Positions 23,677 to 32,424 of a stretch of DNA of 35,147 nt are shown here, in pieces; positions within the stretch are counted from its first letter, which is position 1; every line of letters begins with the position of its first letter. Origin of the DNA: an uncultured Lachnospiraceae bacterium (lineage in GTDB: Bacteria; Bacillota; Clostridia; Lachnospirales; Lachnospiraceae); assembly GCA_934292725.1 (NCBI GenBank), contig CAKQXY010000039.1, positions 1-35,147 of the forward strand. The letters are read 5' to 3'. The position numbers and the translations under genes are program-made. A model generated the notes under the pieces. It was not told where the DNA came from and did no database searches. It worked only from the letters and a program-made list of their open reading frames with translations.

Positions 23677-23714
23677 AAAAAGGAGGCAGCGCTGTCGTAA
23701 CCAGCGTTGCCTCC
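23677..23714 (-). terminator. Strong terminator between AEC and YitT-like genes
   Basis: GGAGGCAACGCTG and CAGCGCTGCCTCC form a 13-bp near-perfect stem followed on the minus strand by TTTTTAG. It ends the minus-strand gene and may also stop plus-strand AEC transcripts. Confidence 0.8.
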
Positions 23715-23780
23715 ATATCACTTTTAAAATAAATTGTACTTACTCGCATCTTAACAGTTTTTATCTTTCGATAATCTTCA

Positions 23781-24488
23781 CTATCTTTCCTCACTATAAT
23801 GTCTTGTCAATACCGGACAAAATACTAATTTTTTATCTAGCAAATCTCCTGCAATTCCAACTCCTTTTCCCATCGTAAACGCAGCCAAAACTGTTCCAAT
23901 TCCAAGACCTTCCAGATGACCCAAAAATAATGCTGTCAAACCTGCTGTAATCAACAAACAAATGACATCAAAACCAATTTTAATCTTTGGATAGTCTACC
24001 TTTGTAATCTGAGCCAATTCGCGCGGAAACAAATCCGTTGGCACAATTGGAAGTCCACAGCGATTTGAAATTGCAATTCCAAAACATAGCATCACATAGC
24101 TAATTACAAAATAAAGAATCTGCCATGTCAATCCTGTTGGGAGCACATTAATCCACAATTCATGAAGATCCAAAAATTCACTAAATACAAAGCCTACTGC
24201 AAAGCTAAACAAATAATTCAGCACGAATTTTTTTCGCATCACCATCAAGCTGATAATAAGTGCTGCTTGGAATATATATGTCCAAGTGCCCAATGAAAGC
24301 TTTGGCCACGCAAGAGAAAATGCATACGGTACACTTGAAATTGCCGAAATACCAGCATTTGAATACAGCATCAATACAACACCAAAACTGTTAATCAAAA
24401 CTGCTACTAGCAGTGCCAACTCTCCAATTATTGTTTTTCTTGTACTTTGTTCAGATTCCTGCACATTTTTTTCGTTTGTCGTTTCCAT
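23781..24488 (-). CDS. YitT/YczE/YyaS-type membrane protein (DUF6198-like)
   Basis: This 235-residue protein has about five to six membrane helices after a short polar N-terminus. Features are LLVAVLINSFGVVLMLYSNAGISAISS (residues ~27-53), a SNRCGLPIVPTDLFPRELAQ loop (~142-161) and a glycine-rich GLGIGTVLAAFTMGKGVGIAGDLLDK near the end, which resemble the YitT and YczE/YyaS families of uncharacterised membrane proteins. No function is established. It stands alone, with hairpins on both sides, and starts downstream of an AGAGG box. Confidence 0.75.
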   Translation of the reverse strand: METTNEKNVQESEQSTRKTIIGELALLVAVLINSFGVVLMLYSNAGISAISSVPYAFSLAWPKLSLGTWTYIFQAALIISLMVMRKKFVLNYLFSFAVGFVFSEFLDLHELWINVLPTGLTWQILYFVISYVMLCFGIAISNRCGLPIVPTDLFPRELAQITKVDYPKIKIGFDVICLLITAGLTALFLGHLEGLGIGTVLAAFTMGKGVGIAGDLLDKKLVFCPVLTRHYSEER

Positions 24489-24527
24489 CTATCTACCTCT
24501 TTTTTTTAAAGCATAAAACTAAATAGT

Positions 24528-24562
24528 AGAATCAGACTGTAAATTATCTGCTGTCTGATTCT
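24528..24562 (-). terminator. Hairpin after the MATE gene at 24617
   Basis: AGAATCAGAC and GTCTGATTCT form a perfect 10-bp stem with a 15-base loop about 55 bases beyond the MATE stop codon. The following U-tract is weak. Confidence 0.6.
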
Positions 24563-24616
24563 CTGAAAATTTCTAAAATAAATCGCTAAATATACTGATA
24601 CATATCTGCAGCATGA

Positions 24617-25972
24617 TCACTCAAAATCTCTTGTAATATTTGTAAGCCACTTGCCTCTGAAATAGTGAATAAATACTGCCGGCATTTTTTCAAACTCATC
24701 CAAAGTCATTATAAAATATACCCAGATCGGAGGCAGCTTGAAAACATATGCGGCGAGGAAGGTGAGCGGAACTGCAACAAGCCACATAAATACAGAATCT
24801 ATGATCATTCCGAATTTAGAATCACCGCCGCCTCTAAAGCAGCCGCATATAAGACAGGTATTGATTCCTTCTCCCAAAAGACGCCAGGTTGTCATAATTA
24901 TAAAAATGCCAAGGTAATAAATGGCAGTCTCTGTCAGCTTATCACGATAGAAATCTAGTATCAAAGGGCGAATCGCCAAAATAATAACGCATCCGACCAT
25001 ACTTACAATAATCGTTATTCTTAGCATGCGTTTTCCATACTCTCTGGCTGTATCAATGTGATCCTGACCTAGCTCCTGGCTGACAATAATGGTGGTAGCG
25101 TTAGCAAAACCACGACAGGCGATAGCACCAATATTTACTACCATGACAGCAACGGCATTTGCTGCTACCATATCATCTCCAATATGACCAAGGATTGCTG
25201 CAAAAGCTGAACTGGCAAAACTCCAGACAACATCATTTATTACGGCTGGACTGGCAATCTTCATAAAATCCTTGAATAGAATACCAGATTTTGCGAAGAA
25301 GTATTTTATTCTAAATCTGACATCAGAACTGTTTAATGAGTAGATAAGACAAATGAGTACTTCTACCATTCTGGCAATAACAGTACCGAGAGCAACACCA
25401 GTGACTCCAAGCTTTGGAAGCCCAAACAGACCAAAAATAAATGTGGCATTACAAAGCACATTGACACAAAGAGAAACAACGTATGTAACAGAAGGCAACA
25501 TTATTTTTCCGATACTTCGAAGAGCACTCATAAAAACCTGAGAGAATCCCATAAACACAAATGAAAATGAAATCACTCTCAAATACTGACTGCCAGCAGC
25601 AATCGTATCAGGACTGTTTGTGAAAATCCTCATGATCGTAGTTGGCATGGAAAATGAGATAATGAAAAATATCAAAGAACTTATCAGTGATATTCGTTCT
25701 GCCAGACCAAGAATCTTCTCTACTGTCTTTTTATCACCCTTTCCCCAGTACTGAGCACATAAAACCGAAGTACCTGTGGCCATACCGTAATATAAACAGA
25801 AAAGAATAAAAGTATATTGGTTAGCAAGTGATGAAGCCGACATAGCAGTCTGGCTTACATATCCAAGCATTACCGTATCAGCAATGTTTACTAATGTTCC
25901 AATCAAATTTTGAATCATGATTGGAAATGCTAATTTTGATGCGTATTTTAAGAAATCTTTTTTATTAAGCAT
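24617..25972 (-). CDS. MATE family efflux transporter
   Basis: The 451-residue protein has twelve hydrophobic segments in two homologous halves, as usual for MATE (NorM/DinF-like) exporters driven by sodium or protons. Typical stretches are LAFPIMIQNLIGTLVNIADTVMLGYV (residues ~14-39) and the second-half IGAIACRGFANATTIIVSQELGQ. The loop INTCLICGCFRGGGDSKFG near residue 370 marks the common bacterial subgroup. It is the last member of a MATE-NUDIX-MATE run and starts 47 bases after the NUDIX gene. The exported compound is unknown. Confidence 0.92.
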   Translation of the reverse strand: MLNKKDFLKYASKLAFPIMIQNLIGTLVNIADTVMLGYVSQTAMSASSLANQYTFILFCLYYGMATGTSVLCAQYWGKGDKKTVEKILGLAERISLISSLIFFIISFSMPTTIMRIFTNSPDTIAAGSQYLRVISFSFVFMGFSQVFMSALRSIGKIMLPSVTYVVSLCVNVLCNATFIFGLFGLPKLGVTGVALGTVIARMVEVLICLIYSLNSSDVRFRIKYFFAKSGILFKDFMKIASPAVINDVVWSFASSAFAAILGHIGDDMVAANAVAVMVVNIGAIACRGFANATTIIVSQELGQDHIDTAREYGKRMLRITIIVSMVGCVIILAIRPLILDFYRDKLTETAIYYLGIFIIMTTWRLLGEGINTCLICGCFRGGGDSKFGMIIDSVFMWLVAVPLTFLAAYVFKLPPIWVYFIMTLDEFEKMPAVFIHYFRGKWLTNITRDFE

Positions 25973-26019
25973 ACAACCGTTCTTCCTTTTTATTTTAATC
26001 CTTTTTGCTAAGTTTCAAA

Positions 26020-26613
26020 TCAGATAGTCTCCCGTGGAAATTTAACTTGCATCTTCTCGCACAGCTTCGCATATACATGATCCACAAACCATGGTTCTGT
26101 TGACTTCTCTGCAATCTGATCTACACGAATCCAGTCAACTGCACTATTTTCCTCTGGGCGATTGTGCACATCATCTGCCGGATCTGCCTCCATCAGATAC
26201 GTCACATTTAAATGAAGATGCGTAGAAACATAGTGTCCTTTTTTCACATGACCGTCCACAGACAAAATCTCTATCGAAAAAGGCTCATCTGATAGAAATT
26301 TTACATGTGTCAATCCAGATTCCTCCATGACTTCTTTTTGTGCTACATGGTGCAGATCGGCATCACCATCAGCATGACCGCCAAGCCATGCCCATGAATG
26401 ATAGATATTGTGATATGCCATCAGCACACTTTTTTTGTCTGGACTCACTACCCACGCTGATGCAGTTAGATGGGCAATTTCATTTTCTCTTGTGAGAATG
26501 TCTGAGCCACTCTCAAACCACTTTAATAAAATGGCTTTGTCATGCTCCTCCTGCTCGTTAAACGGCATGAATTTTTGAATTTGCTGTTCAAGTTTAGATA
26601 ACTCTTTCGTCAT
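26020..26613 (-). CDS. NUDIX hydrolase
   Basis: The 197-residue protein carries a NUDIX domain at ~45-170. Its box reads GHADGDADLHHVAQKEVMEESGL: compared with GX5EX7REUXEEXGU, the first Glu is replaced (with an Asp next to it) and the Arg is a Lys. The GGHADGD form recurs in a known NUDIX subgroup, so activity is still likely. NUDIX enzymes hydrolyse nucleoside diphosphates linked to another moiety; the substrate cannot be inferred. It lies between two MATE genes on the same strand with gaps of 24 and 47 bases, so it is probably co-transcribed. Confidence 0.9.
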   Translation of the reverse strand: MTKELSKLEQQIQKFMPFNEQEEHDKAILLKWFESGSDILTRENEIAHLTASAWVVSPDKKSVLMAYHNIYHSWAWLGGHADGDADLHHVAQKEVMEESGLTHVKFLSDEPFSIEILSVDGHVKKGHYVSTHLHLNVTYLMEADPADDVHNRPEENSAVDWIRVDQIAEKSTEPWFVDHVYAKLCEKMQVKFPRETI

Positions 26614-26637
26614 TTAGTGGCATATCCTTTCTCTTTT

Positions 26638-28023
26638 TTATTGCAACACATTTTTTGAATTTTGCTTTTCCATTCTCTTTAGCTCTGGAAGAACGGTGCA
26701 CAGCATCACGACAAGGCACAGTGTTCCGCCAATTACATTTGATGCTGGCTCTGCAAGGAACACTCCTGCTGTTCCCATATGAAACATGTACGGCATCAAA
26801 TATGTGAGTGGTACAACAATAAAGACCTTACGAAGCAGCGAGAAAAAGATTGCCTGTTTCTTTTTATTCAATGATTTGAATACGGTCTGTCCAATATATT
26901 GAAAATCCATGCAGATAAATGCAGCAAAATATTGTTTTAACGCCGGCACTGCATCCTGCATCAAAGTCGCATCAGAGCTGAAAATTCCAATCAATGCATT
27001 CGGGAACAAAATAATAATACTCCACATCACCGCTGTATAGCCAAGAATCATAGTGCTCATCACTGCCATGGCTTTTCGCACTCGCGCTGGACGGCATGCA
27101 CCATAATTGTAACTTAAAATCGGAGATGTACCCTCATTCATTGCATAAATTGGAGTCTCAACTAGCTGACGCACGCTTGACACAATCGTCATAACAGATA
27201 TGTAAATATCGCTTCCGACATTTGATAAAATATTGTTGCAGCAGATAGATACCAGACTGTTTGTCAGCTGCATAATAAATCCTGCCGTACCCAAACTCAC
27301 AATATTTTTTGCGTAGCCTATACATTCAGAGAACTCCTTTTTCTTTAAAAAGCGAACCTTCAGCTCAGATTTTCTCGTCAAAAAGACAAACACAAATACC
27401 GCAGATAACGCTTGGGAAATCACTGTAGCAATTGCTGCTCCCTGTACGCCAAACCCAAACACAAAAATAAACAGCGGATCTAGCAAAAGATTTGCTACTG
27501 CGCCAATCGCAACTGAGGTCATTCCAATGGTGGAATACCCTTGTGCATTAATAAACGGATTCATACCTGTCGCAATCATAGACGGCAGCGTTCCAATCAG
27601 ATAAATCATCAAATACGGATATGCATAGACAAGCGCATCAGTTGAGGCACCAAATAGTACTAGAAGCGGTCTGGCAAATATAAAACCAACGACCATCAGC
27701 ACCACTGCGCATACACAGACCATCGTAAATGATGTATTCATAACATTTGCAGCTCTTTGCGGCTCACCCTTTCCTCGGTAAATTGAAAATAACGGTGCAC
27801 CGCCGCTTCCAAACAAATTGCTAAATGCCGTGATCACTACAATTAGCGGAAAGCAAAGTCCAACCGCACCGAGAGCCGCCGTTCCAATGTTGGGAATACG
27901 TGCAATATAAATGCGATCCACAATATTATATAGAAGATTTAAAATCTGGGCGACAAGCATCGGAAGCGCTGCTCCTAGAATATTTCCAGTCACAGTTCCA
28001 TGTTCAAAATCAATTCGTTTCAT
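26638..28023 (-). CDS. MATE family efflux transporter
   Basis: This 461-residue twelve-helix protein opens FEHGTVTGNILGAALPMLVAQILNLLYNIVDRIYIARI, the pattern of bacterial MATE exporters. The second half shows SVRQLVETPIYAMNEGTSPILSYNYGA near residue 290. It is the first gene of the MATE-NUDIX-MATE unit and is transcribed divergently from a LysR regulator, a layout that usually means the regulator controls it. The substrate is unknown. It differs clearly in sequence from the other two MATE proteins in the window, so they are not recent duplicates. Confidence 0.92.
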   Translation of the reverse strand: MKRIDFEHGTVTGNILGAALPMLVAQILNLLYNIVDRIYIARIPNIGTAALGAVGLCFPLIVVITAFSNLFGSGGAPLFSIYRGKGEPQRAANVMNTSFTMVCVCAVVLMVVGFIFARPLLVLFGASTDALVYAYPYLMIYLIGTLPSMIATGMNPFINAQGYSTIGMTSVAIGAVANLLLDPLFIFVFGFGVQGAAIATVISQALSAVFVFVFLTRKSELKVRFLKKKEFSECIGYAKNIVSLGTAGFIMQLTNSLVSICCNNILSNVGSDIYISVMTIVSSVRQLVETPIYAMNEGTSPILSYNYGACRPARVRKAMAVMSTMILGYTAVMWSIIILFPNALIGIFSSDATLMQDAVPALKQYFAAFICMDFQYIGQTVFKSLNKKKQAIFFSLLRKVFIVVPLTYLMPYMFHMGTAGVFLAEPASNVIGGTLCLVVMLCTVLPELKRMEKQNSKNVLQ

Positions 28024-28060
28024 AACGCGAAAACCATTTCCTTTCTTTTTCTTGCAATTT

Positions 28061-28089
28061 AGTATATCATGTGATAATCTATATGTAAA
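28061..28089 (-). promoter_or_regulatory. Promoter of the MATE-NUDIX-MATE unit
   Basis: TTTACA (28084-28089), a 17-base spacer and TATACT (28061-28066), about 40 bases before the MATE start. Confidence 0.65.
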
Positions 28090-28122
28090 TTATTGTTTTT
28101 ATATCATAATTCAATAATTTTT

Positions 28123-28169
28123 ATATAGCTATCATTTACGCGTCATGTTAAATCTGGATGTAGCTATAT
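28123..28169. promoter_or_regulatory. Inverted repeat in the LysR-MATE divergent region
   Basis: ATATAGCTA (28123-28131) and TAGCTATAT (28161-28169) are perfect 9-bp arms around 29 bases. They sit upstream of both divergent genes and could be paired LysR half-sites or a hairpin. A TATAAT at 28188-28193 with a poor -35 may serve the LysR gene. The spacer carries ACGCGTCATGTTA (28138-28150), also found at 22482-22494. Confidence 0.4.
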
Positions 28170-28216
28170 CTGTTTATTTTATGCGTTTATAATGCTTTAT
28201 AAGGAGAATCCACTTT

Positions 28217-29077
28217 ATGGAACTGCGACAATTAGAATATTTTCGTACAATCGTAGATGCTGGAAGCATCAGTGGTGCTGCCCGTATGCTTCACATGACA
28301 CAGCCGCCGTTAAGCTATCAAATGAAAATGCTTGAAGAGGAGCTTCAGGTGTCTCTTTTTTTACGCGGTACAAAAAAAATCACGCTGACGGAAGCTGGAA
28401 AAACACTCTACGAGCAGGCAGAAAATCTGTTAAGGCTTGCTGATCTGACAAAACAAGAGGTAATTAAATCCGGGCAGGCCGCAACACTTCACATTGGCAT
28501 GACTCCTTCTACCGTCTCAATGATGTCCGATTTTCTTGTGGCCTTTGTCGAGAAATACCCACTTATTCATTTTGATATCCATGAAGGCTCCACCTTCACC
28601 TTAAAAGATCAGTTGGAAAACCAAATGATTGATCTGACAACTCTTCGCACACCGATCGCCCTAAATGGATGTGAAACATGGCCTCTCGCAAAAGAGAAGC
28701 TGCTCGCCATGGCAGTTCCAGACTATCCAGTTTTAAGCGGACAAACTTCAATCCACTTAAAAGAACTTTCCAAACAGCCATTGATCCTCTCACACCGATA
28801 CCAAAAATATATGTTTTCTGCCTTTGAACACGCTGGACTGATCTGCGACATTTATATAGCTTGTGAAGATGCCCGAACTGCCATGACCATGGCAGAAAAA
28901 GGACTTGGTATCGCTATTTTGCCAGCCTCCATGTTGCCATTATCAAACAAGCTTCATTCCTATGACATTTGCGATGCTGATCTTACTACAGAAATTCTGT
29001 TGGCATGGCGAAAAGGACGACTACCCATTGAAGTTCAGGATTTTCTCGCTCTTATACTGCCTACAACAAATGGCTAA
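28217..29077 (+). CDS. LysR-family transcriptional regulator
   Basis: The 286-residue protein opens with the LysR winged helix-turn-helix (MELRQLEYFRTIVDAGSISG, then AARMLHMTQPPLSYQMKMLEEEL, residues 1-~60) followed by the periplasmic-binding-like effector domain (~90-285). AAGGAG lies 10 bases before the ATG. It is divergent from the MATE-NUDIX-MATE unit, with 193 bases between the starts, and is therefore the likely regulator of that exporter unit and of itself. The effector is unknown. It converges on the ThrE genes. Confidence 0.92.
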   Translation: MELRQLEYFRTIVDAGSISGAARMLHMTQPPLSYQMKMLEEELQVSLFLRGTKKITLTEAGKTLYEQAENLLRLADLTKQEVIKSGQAATLHIGMTPSTVSMMSDFLVAFVEKYPLIHFDIHEGSTFTLKDQLENQMIDLTTLRTPIALNGCETWPLAKEKLLAMAVPDYPVLSGQTSIHLKELSKQPLILSHRYQKYMFSAFEHAGLICDIYIACEDARTAMTMAEKGLGIAILPASMLPLSNKLHSYDICDADLTTEILLAWRKGRLPIEVQDFLALILPTTNG

Positions 29078-29124
29078 GTGGCTAAACCACAGGGACAATA
29101 AACATGCCAATGTACCCAATAAAT

Positions 29125-29150
29125 GAGCCATCAACCTGTCTCCATGGCTC
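29125..29150. terminator. Bidirectional hairpin between LysR and ThrE genes
   Basis: GAGCCAT and ATGGCTC pair around a 12-base loop in the convergent gap. U-tracts are weak on both strands. Confidence 0.5.
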
Positions 29151-29157
29151 CTATTCC

Positions 29158-29604
29158 TCACTTTTTGTTTTTCCTTATACTTCTAAGAAAATAACAAATC
29201 GACCACGCAATACTCATTCCTGCTGCAATTCCAAAAGCAAAAAGAAAGGTATCACGTCCATATTCCAATGCTCGAACAGTATTTCCCTCCAAAATGCTGT
29301 TCATACAATAATAAAGAGTACTTCCGGGAATCAGGGGTATTACGGAAGTGACAAAAAAAGAAGTAGATGTTTCCTTACAGATTCTTGCAAGAATTTCCGC
29401 ATACACATCTGTGACAAAACTAGCAAACAGTGTTGGGAGAAAAATATTTCCCCAGAAGGCTTTTCCCAGAATAAACATCAGCCAACTAATAAAACCGCCT
29501 GCTGCTACCAAAGGCAAATATTTCCTTTTCATATGAAAAAGGATTCCGAATCCTACAGAACCAATAGCTCCGGTAATTAATTGTACAATGAGTGTTTCAT
29601 TCAA
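29158..29604 (-). CDS. Threonine/serine exporter, C-terminal half (ThrE_2)
   Basis: The 148-residue protein has four to five hydrophobic segments (LIVQLITGAIGSVGFGILFHM, VAAGGFISWLMFILGKAFWG, SFFVTSVIPLIPGSTLYYCM) and matches the small ThrE_2/DUF3815 component. In many Firmicutes the threonine/serine exporter known from Corynebacterium ThrE is split in two; this is the second half. Its ATG overlaps the preceding gene's end by 4 bases (ATGA), indicating coupled translation and likely complex formation. The tail is basic (RSIRKNKK). Confidence 0.88.
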   Translation of the reverse strand: MNETLIVQLITGAIGSVGFGILFHMKRKYLPLVAAGGFISWLMFILGKAFWGNIFLPTLFASFVTDVYAEILARICKETSTSFFVTSVIPLIPGSTLYYCMNSILEGNTVRALEYGRDTFLFAFGIAAGMSIAWSICYFLRSIRKNKK

Positions 29605-30365
29605 AGTCCAAACCTCCCAAACAAAATAACTGCTCCCATAAATCCAAGTGCCAGTGCAGCGGCAAGGAGTAACGCAGCAATCAGGCGTATGATTCCGGAG
29701 AGTGTATCACCAATAAGTACATCCCGAATTGCGTTTGTTGACATTAGCCCCGGAATCAAAAGCATAATGTCACCGATCATAATCTTATCCATACTAAGGA
29801 ATGGGCACAGCAAGGTTAATAAACAGATTGCACAGCCTGTAATAAAGGATGCCACAAACTGAAAAGTCACTTCATTCATGCACACCGGACGAAGATATTT
29901 CTGTAATCCCCAGATCAAAACAGCGCCAAGTCCTGCTGCAACAGCATCCAGAAAACTTCCTCCATAAAAAAAAGCAAAACTACATGCCCCCAGAATGCTT
30001 CCCATAAGTTTCCATAACTGTTTTGCTTTATTTATGTTAATTTTATCAAATTCCTTCTTAAGCTCTGCTGCTGGAACGGGATGATTACAAAAACGACGAC
30101 TCAAATCATTCAACTGCTCCAGTTTGGTAAAATCATTTCCACCACTTTCCCTGATACGCCTAGTCTGTGTCCGCGCTCCCTCTCCTGGAAATTCCATGGT
30201 AATAACGATACTAGATGTAATCACAAAAACATTCATCTGCGTAGCACCGCAGGCATATCCCATTCGATTCAGCGTATCCTCCACCCTAAAAATCTCTGCA
30301 CCGCTGCTTAACAGCGCTTCACCCATATCAAGAAAAATGCGTAAAAAATCTTTGGATGTCTGCAT
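29601..30365 (-). CDS. Threonine/serine exporter, N-terminal half (DUF1212/ThrE)
   Basis: The 254-residue protein begins with a cytoplasmic ThrE domain (LLSSGAEIFRVEDTLNRMGYACG at ~17-40, then VFVITSSIVITMEFPGE and TRRIRESGGNDFTKLEQLNDLSRR), followed by about five membrane helices from residue ~115. This is the catalytic-looking half of the split amino-acid exporter. AAAGGAG lies 7 bases before the ATG. It starts 29 bases after a MATE gene and overlaps the second half by 4 bases, so the three probably form one operon next to an Lrp-type regulator. Confidence 0.9.
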   Translation of the reverse strand: MQTSKDFLRIFLDMGEALLSSGAEIFRVEDTLNRMGYACGATQMNVFVITSSIVITMEFPGEGARTQTRRIRESGGNDFTKLEQLNDLSRRFCNHPVPAAELKKEFDKININKAKQLWKLMGSILGACSFAFFYGGSFLDAVAAGLGAVLIWGLQKYLRPVCMNEVTFQFVASFITGCAICLLTLLCPFLSMDKIMIGDIMLLIPGLMSTNAIRDVLIGDTLSGIIRLIAALLLAAALALGFMGAVILFGRFGL

Positions 30366-30394
30366 AATAATACTCCTTTGATTTTATAAATCTA

Positions 30395-31744
30395 TCACAT
30401 CTCAGGCTCTTTTTCTACCAAATTTTGCTTTTTGATTTTATAATACAACAATCCCACAATATCTGCCAGCGCCCATCCGATTGGAACTGACCACCAGATG
30501 CCAACCACACCTATTGCCGATATTGCAGACAATATATATGCCAACGCCACTCGTGTTCCAAGTGAAAATACTGTAAGTACCACACTCATTCCCGGTCTGC
30601 CCAAAGCACGATACAGACCATACAGCAAAAACAGCCATCCAATTCCAATATAAAATGCACCTTCTATGCGAAGATAACGGATTCCTTCCATTATAATAGC
30701 CGTTTCTCTTGCATCCACAAATATCATCATAAGTGGTTCTGCGAATATATACACAAACGCTGATACCACTACACAGAAAATTGCAGATATACGAACTGCC
30801 GCTTTTAGCCCCTGCTGTATTCTCTTCTTTTCTTTTGCTCCATAATTTTGTGCAATAAATGTAGAAAATGCGTTTCCAAAGTCCTGCACAGGCATATATG
30901 CAAAAGCATCTATCTTTACAGCCGCCGCAAACGCTGCCATGACAACAGTTCCAAAGCTGTTTACCAGTCCTTGTACCATAAGTATTCCAAGATTCATTAC
31001 AGACTGCTGAATACATGTCAGCATTGAAAAAGAAATGATTTCTCTGATTCGTTCTTTTTTCAGATATCTGATTTTCCAGATTGCACACACCTGTTTATAA
31101 CGCATAAGTGTATAAACCATTATGCCAACACCTGACAGATACTGTGAAATCACTGTCGCCTGCGCTGCTCCTGCCACTCCAAGTTTCAATCCAATGACAA
31201 ACCAAAGGTCAAGAATAATATTGAGTATTGATGACACTGCCAGAAATGCAAGTGGTACAACAGAATTACCTATTGCCCTAAGATATGAAGCAAAGTAATT
31301 GTATAAAAAAACTGCCGGAATCCCCATAAAGATTATAAACAGATATTCTCTCATGTCACCCCACACTTCATCTGGAACTCTTAGAAAAGTGCGAAGCTCA
31401 CTAAGGCTAATATAGGCAATAATATTAAGTAATATCGTCACAGCAGTAATAAAGAAAAAAGATGCACAGATATCCTCTTTAAGACCATTTTCGTCCCTCT
31501 GCCCAAATCTGATAGAAAACAATGCGCCGCTTCCCATACACAAACCAAGAATAATTGACGTTATAAACGTCATAAGCGTAAATGATGAACCTACTGCTGC
31601 AAGTGCTTTTTCCCCAAGAAACTGTCCAACTATAAGTGTATCTGCGATGTTATAGCACTGCTGAAGCAGATCACCAAGTATCATTGGAATGGCAAATAAA
31701 AGCATTGACTTTACAACAGATCCTTTTGATAAATCCCTATTCAT
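30395..31744 (-). CDS. MATE family efflux transporter
   Basis: The 449-residue twelve-helix protein begins SKGSVVKSMLLFAIPMILGDLLQQCYNIADTLIVGQFLGEKALAAVGSS, a very typical MATE opening; MNLGILMVQGLVNSFGTVVMAAFAAAVKIDAFAYMPVQDFGNAFSTFIAQNYGA marks the second half. It is the first gene before the split ThrE exporter and is driven from a near-consensus promoter facing an Lrp-family gene. Context hints at export of amino acids or related metabolites, but MATE substrates cannot be read from sequence. Confidence 0.92.
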   Translation of the reverse strand: MNRDLSKGSVVKSMLLFAIPMILGDLLQQCYNIADTLIVGQFLGEKALAAVGSSFTLMTFITSIILGLCMGSGALFSIRFGQRDENGLKEDICASFFFITAVTILLNIIAYISLSELRTFLRVPDEVWGDMREYLFIIFMGIPAVFLYNYFASYLRAIGNSVVPLAFLAVSSILNIILDLWFVIGLKLGVAGAAQATVISQYLSGVGIMVYTLMRYKQVCAIWKIRYLKKERIREIISFSMLTCIQQSVMNLGILMVQGLVNSFGTVVMAAFAAAVKIDAFAYMPVQDFGNAFSTFIAQNYGAKEKKRIQQGLKAAVRISAIFCVVVSAFVYIFAEPLMMIFVDARETAIIMEGIRYLRIEGAFYIGIGWLFLLYGLYRALGRPGMSVVLTVFSLGTRVALAYILSAISAIGVVGIWWSVPIGWALADIVGLLYYKIKKQNLVEKEPEM

Positions 31745-31787
31745 TATTTTTCTCCAAAACGTAAGTTTTATATTTCGTTATGTAACA

Positions 31788-31816
31788 ATTATAGGCTGAT
31801 ATTGTAATTAAGTCAA
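31788..31816 (-). promoter_or_regulatory. Promoter of the MATE-ThrE operon
   Basis: TTGACT (31811-31816), a 17-base spacer and a perfect TATAAT (31788-31793). It is one of the best promoters in the window. Confidence 0.75.
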
Positions 31817-31823
31817 GCTATTA

Positions 31824-31852
31824 TTTACTTTTAGTAATTTAAATGATATACT
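31824..31852 (+). promoter_or_regulatory. Promoter of the Lrp-family gene
   Basis: TTTACT (31824-31829), a 17-base spacer and TATACT (31847-31852). It starts only 8 bases from the -35 of the divergent MATE promoter, so one bound regulator could control both. Confidence 0.7.
31825..31837. promoter_or_regulatory. Palindrome over the Lrp promoter -35
   Basis: TTACT-TTT-AGTAA is a perfect inverted repeat that covers the -35 of the Lrp gene's promoter and lies just behind the divergent promoter. It is a plausible Lrp/AsnC-type operator for autoregulation. Confidence 0.45.
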
Positions 31853-31902
31853 AATCTTTGAAAGATACTTTGAACTTCTATCATTTTGCAGGAGGATCGA
31901 TT

Positions 31903-32361
31903 ATGTACTTAAATGGTTTAGATGAGCTGGATCAGAAGATTATTCAGCTGCTTATAGAAAATGCACGTATCTCTTACTCTGATATCGGTGAAAAAACTGG
32001 CATTTCCAGAGTTGCAGTAAAAGCCCGAATACAGGCTTTGGAGAAAAAAGGAGTAATTGAAGAATATACAACAATAATAAATCCACAAAAAATCAGCGGA
32101 GCTGTATCATGCTATTTTGAAATTGAAGTAAAACCAGACGAACTTACGCAGGTGACAGATATATTATATAAAAATGATATCGTTACTCAGATTTACCGCG
32201 TCACAGGAAAAGACAAGCTTCATGTACATGCAGTTGCTTCATCAAGTGATGAGATGGAAGACTTGCTGCATAATGTCATTGATACATTACCTGGAATTAT
32301 CAGCTGCAGCTGCAATATAATCTTATCACGCATTAAAGATATTAAAGGATTGCGTCTGTAA
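31903..32361 (+). CDS. Lrp/AsnC-family transcriptional regulator
   Basis: The 152-residue protein has an N-terminal helix-turn-helix (LDELDQKIIQLLIENARISYSDIGEKTGISRVAVKARI, residues ~4-42) and a C-terminal RAM/AsnC ligand domain (~65-150). The ATG at 31903 follows an AGGAGG box by 7 bases; a longer frame from 31858 would start inside the promoter region. Lrp-family proteins sense amino acids and often control amino-acid exporters. Here the gene is divergent from an operon with the ThrE exporter, so control of that operon is a natural inference. A clear terminator follows. Confidence 0.93.
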   Translation: MYLNGLDELDQKIIQLLIENARISYSDIGEKTGISRVAVKARIQALEKKGVIEEYTTIINPQKISGAVSCYFEIEVKPDELTQVTDILYKNDIVTQIYRVTGKDKLHVHAVASSSDEMEDLLHNVIDTLPGIISCSCNIILSRIKDIKGLRL

Positions 32362-32380
32362 GTTTCCGTCCCCCCTTTTT

Positions 32381-32405
32381 AACCGTCCGAAAGGGCGGTT
32401 TTTTT
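32381..32405 (+). terminator. Terminator of the Lrp-family gene
   Basis: AACCGTCC and GGGCGGTT form an 8-bp stem with a GAAA tetraloop, followed by an unbroken U-tract. Confidence 0.92.
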
Positions 32406-32424
32406 GCCATTAACAAGCGCAAAT

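Noticed and set aside
29104..29580. 158-codon plus-strand frame over the ThrE C-terminal gene
   Set aside because: Antisense shadow; composition is Ser/Lys/Cys-rich with no domain, while the minus-strand frame matches ThrE_2.
30438..31088. 216-codon minus-strand frame inside the MATE gene
   Set aside because: Shadow of the MATE coding region in another frame, with no ribosome-binding site or recognisable domain.
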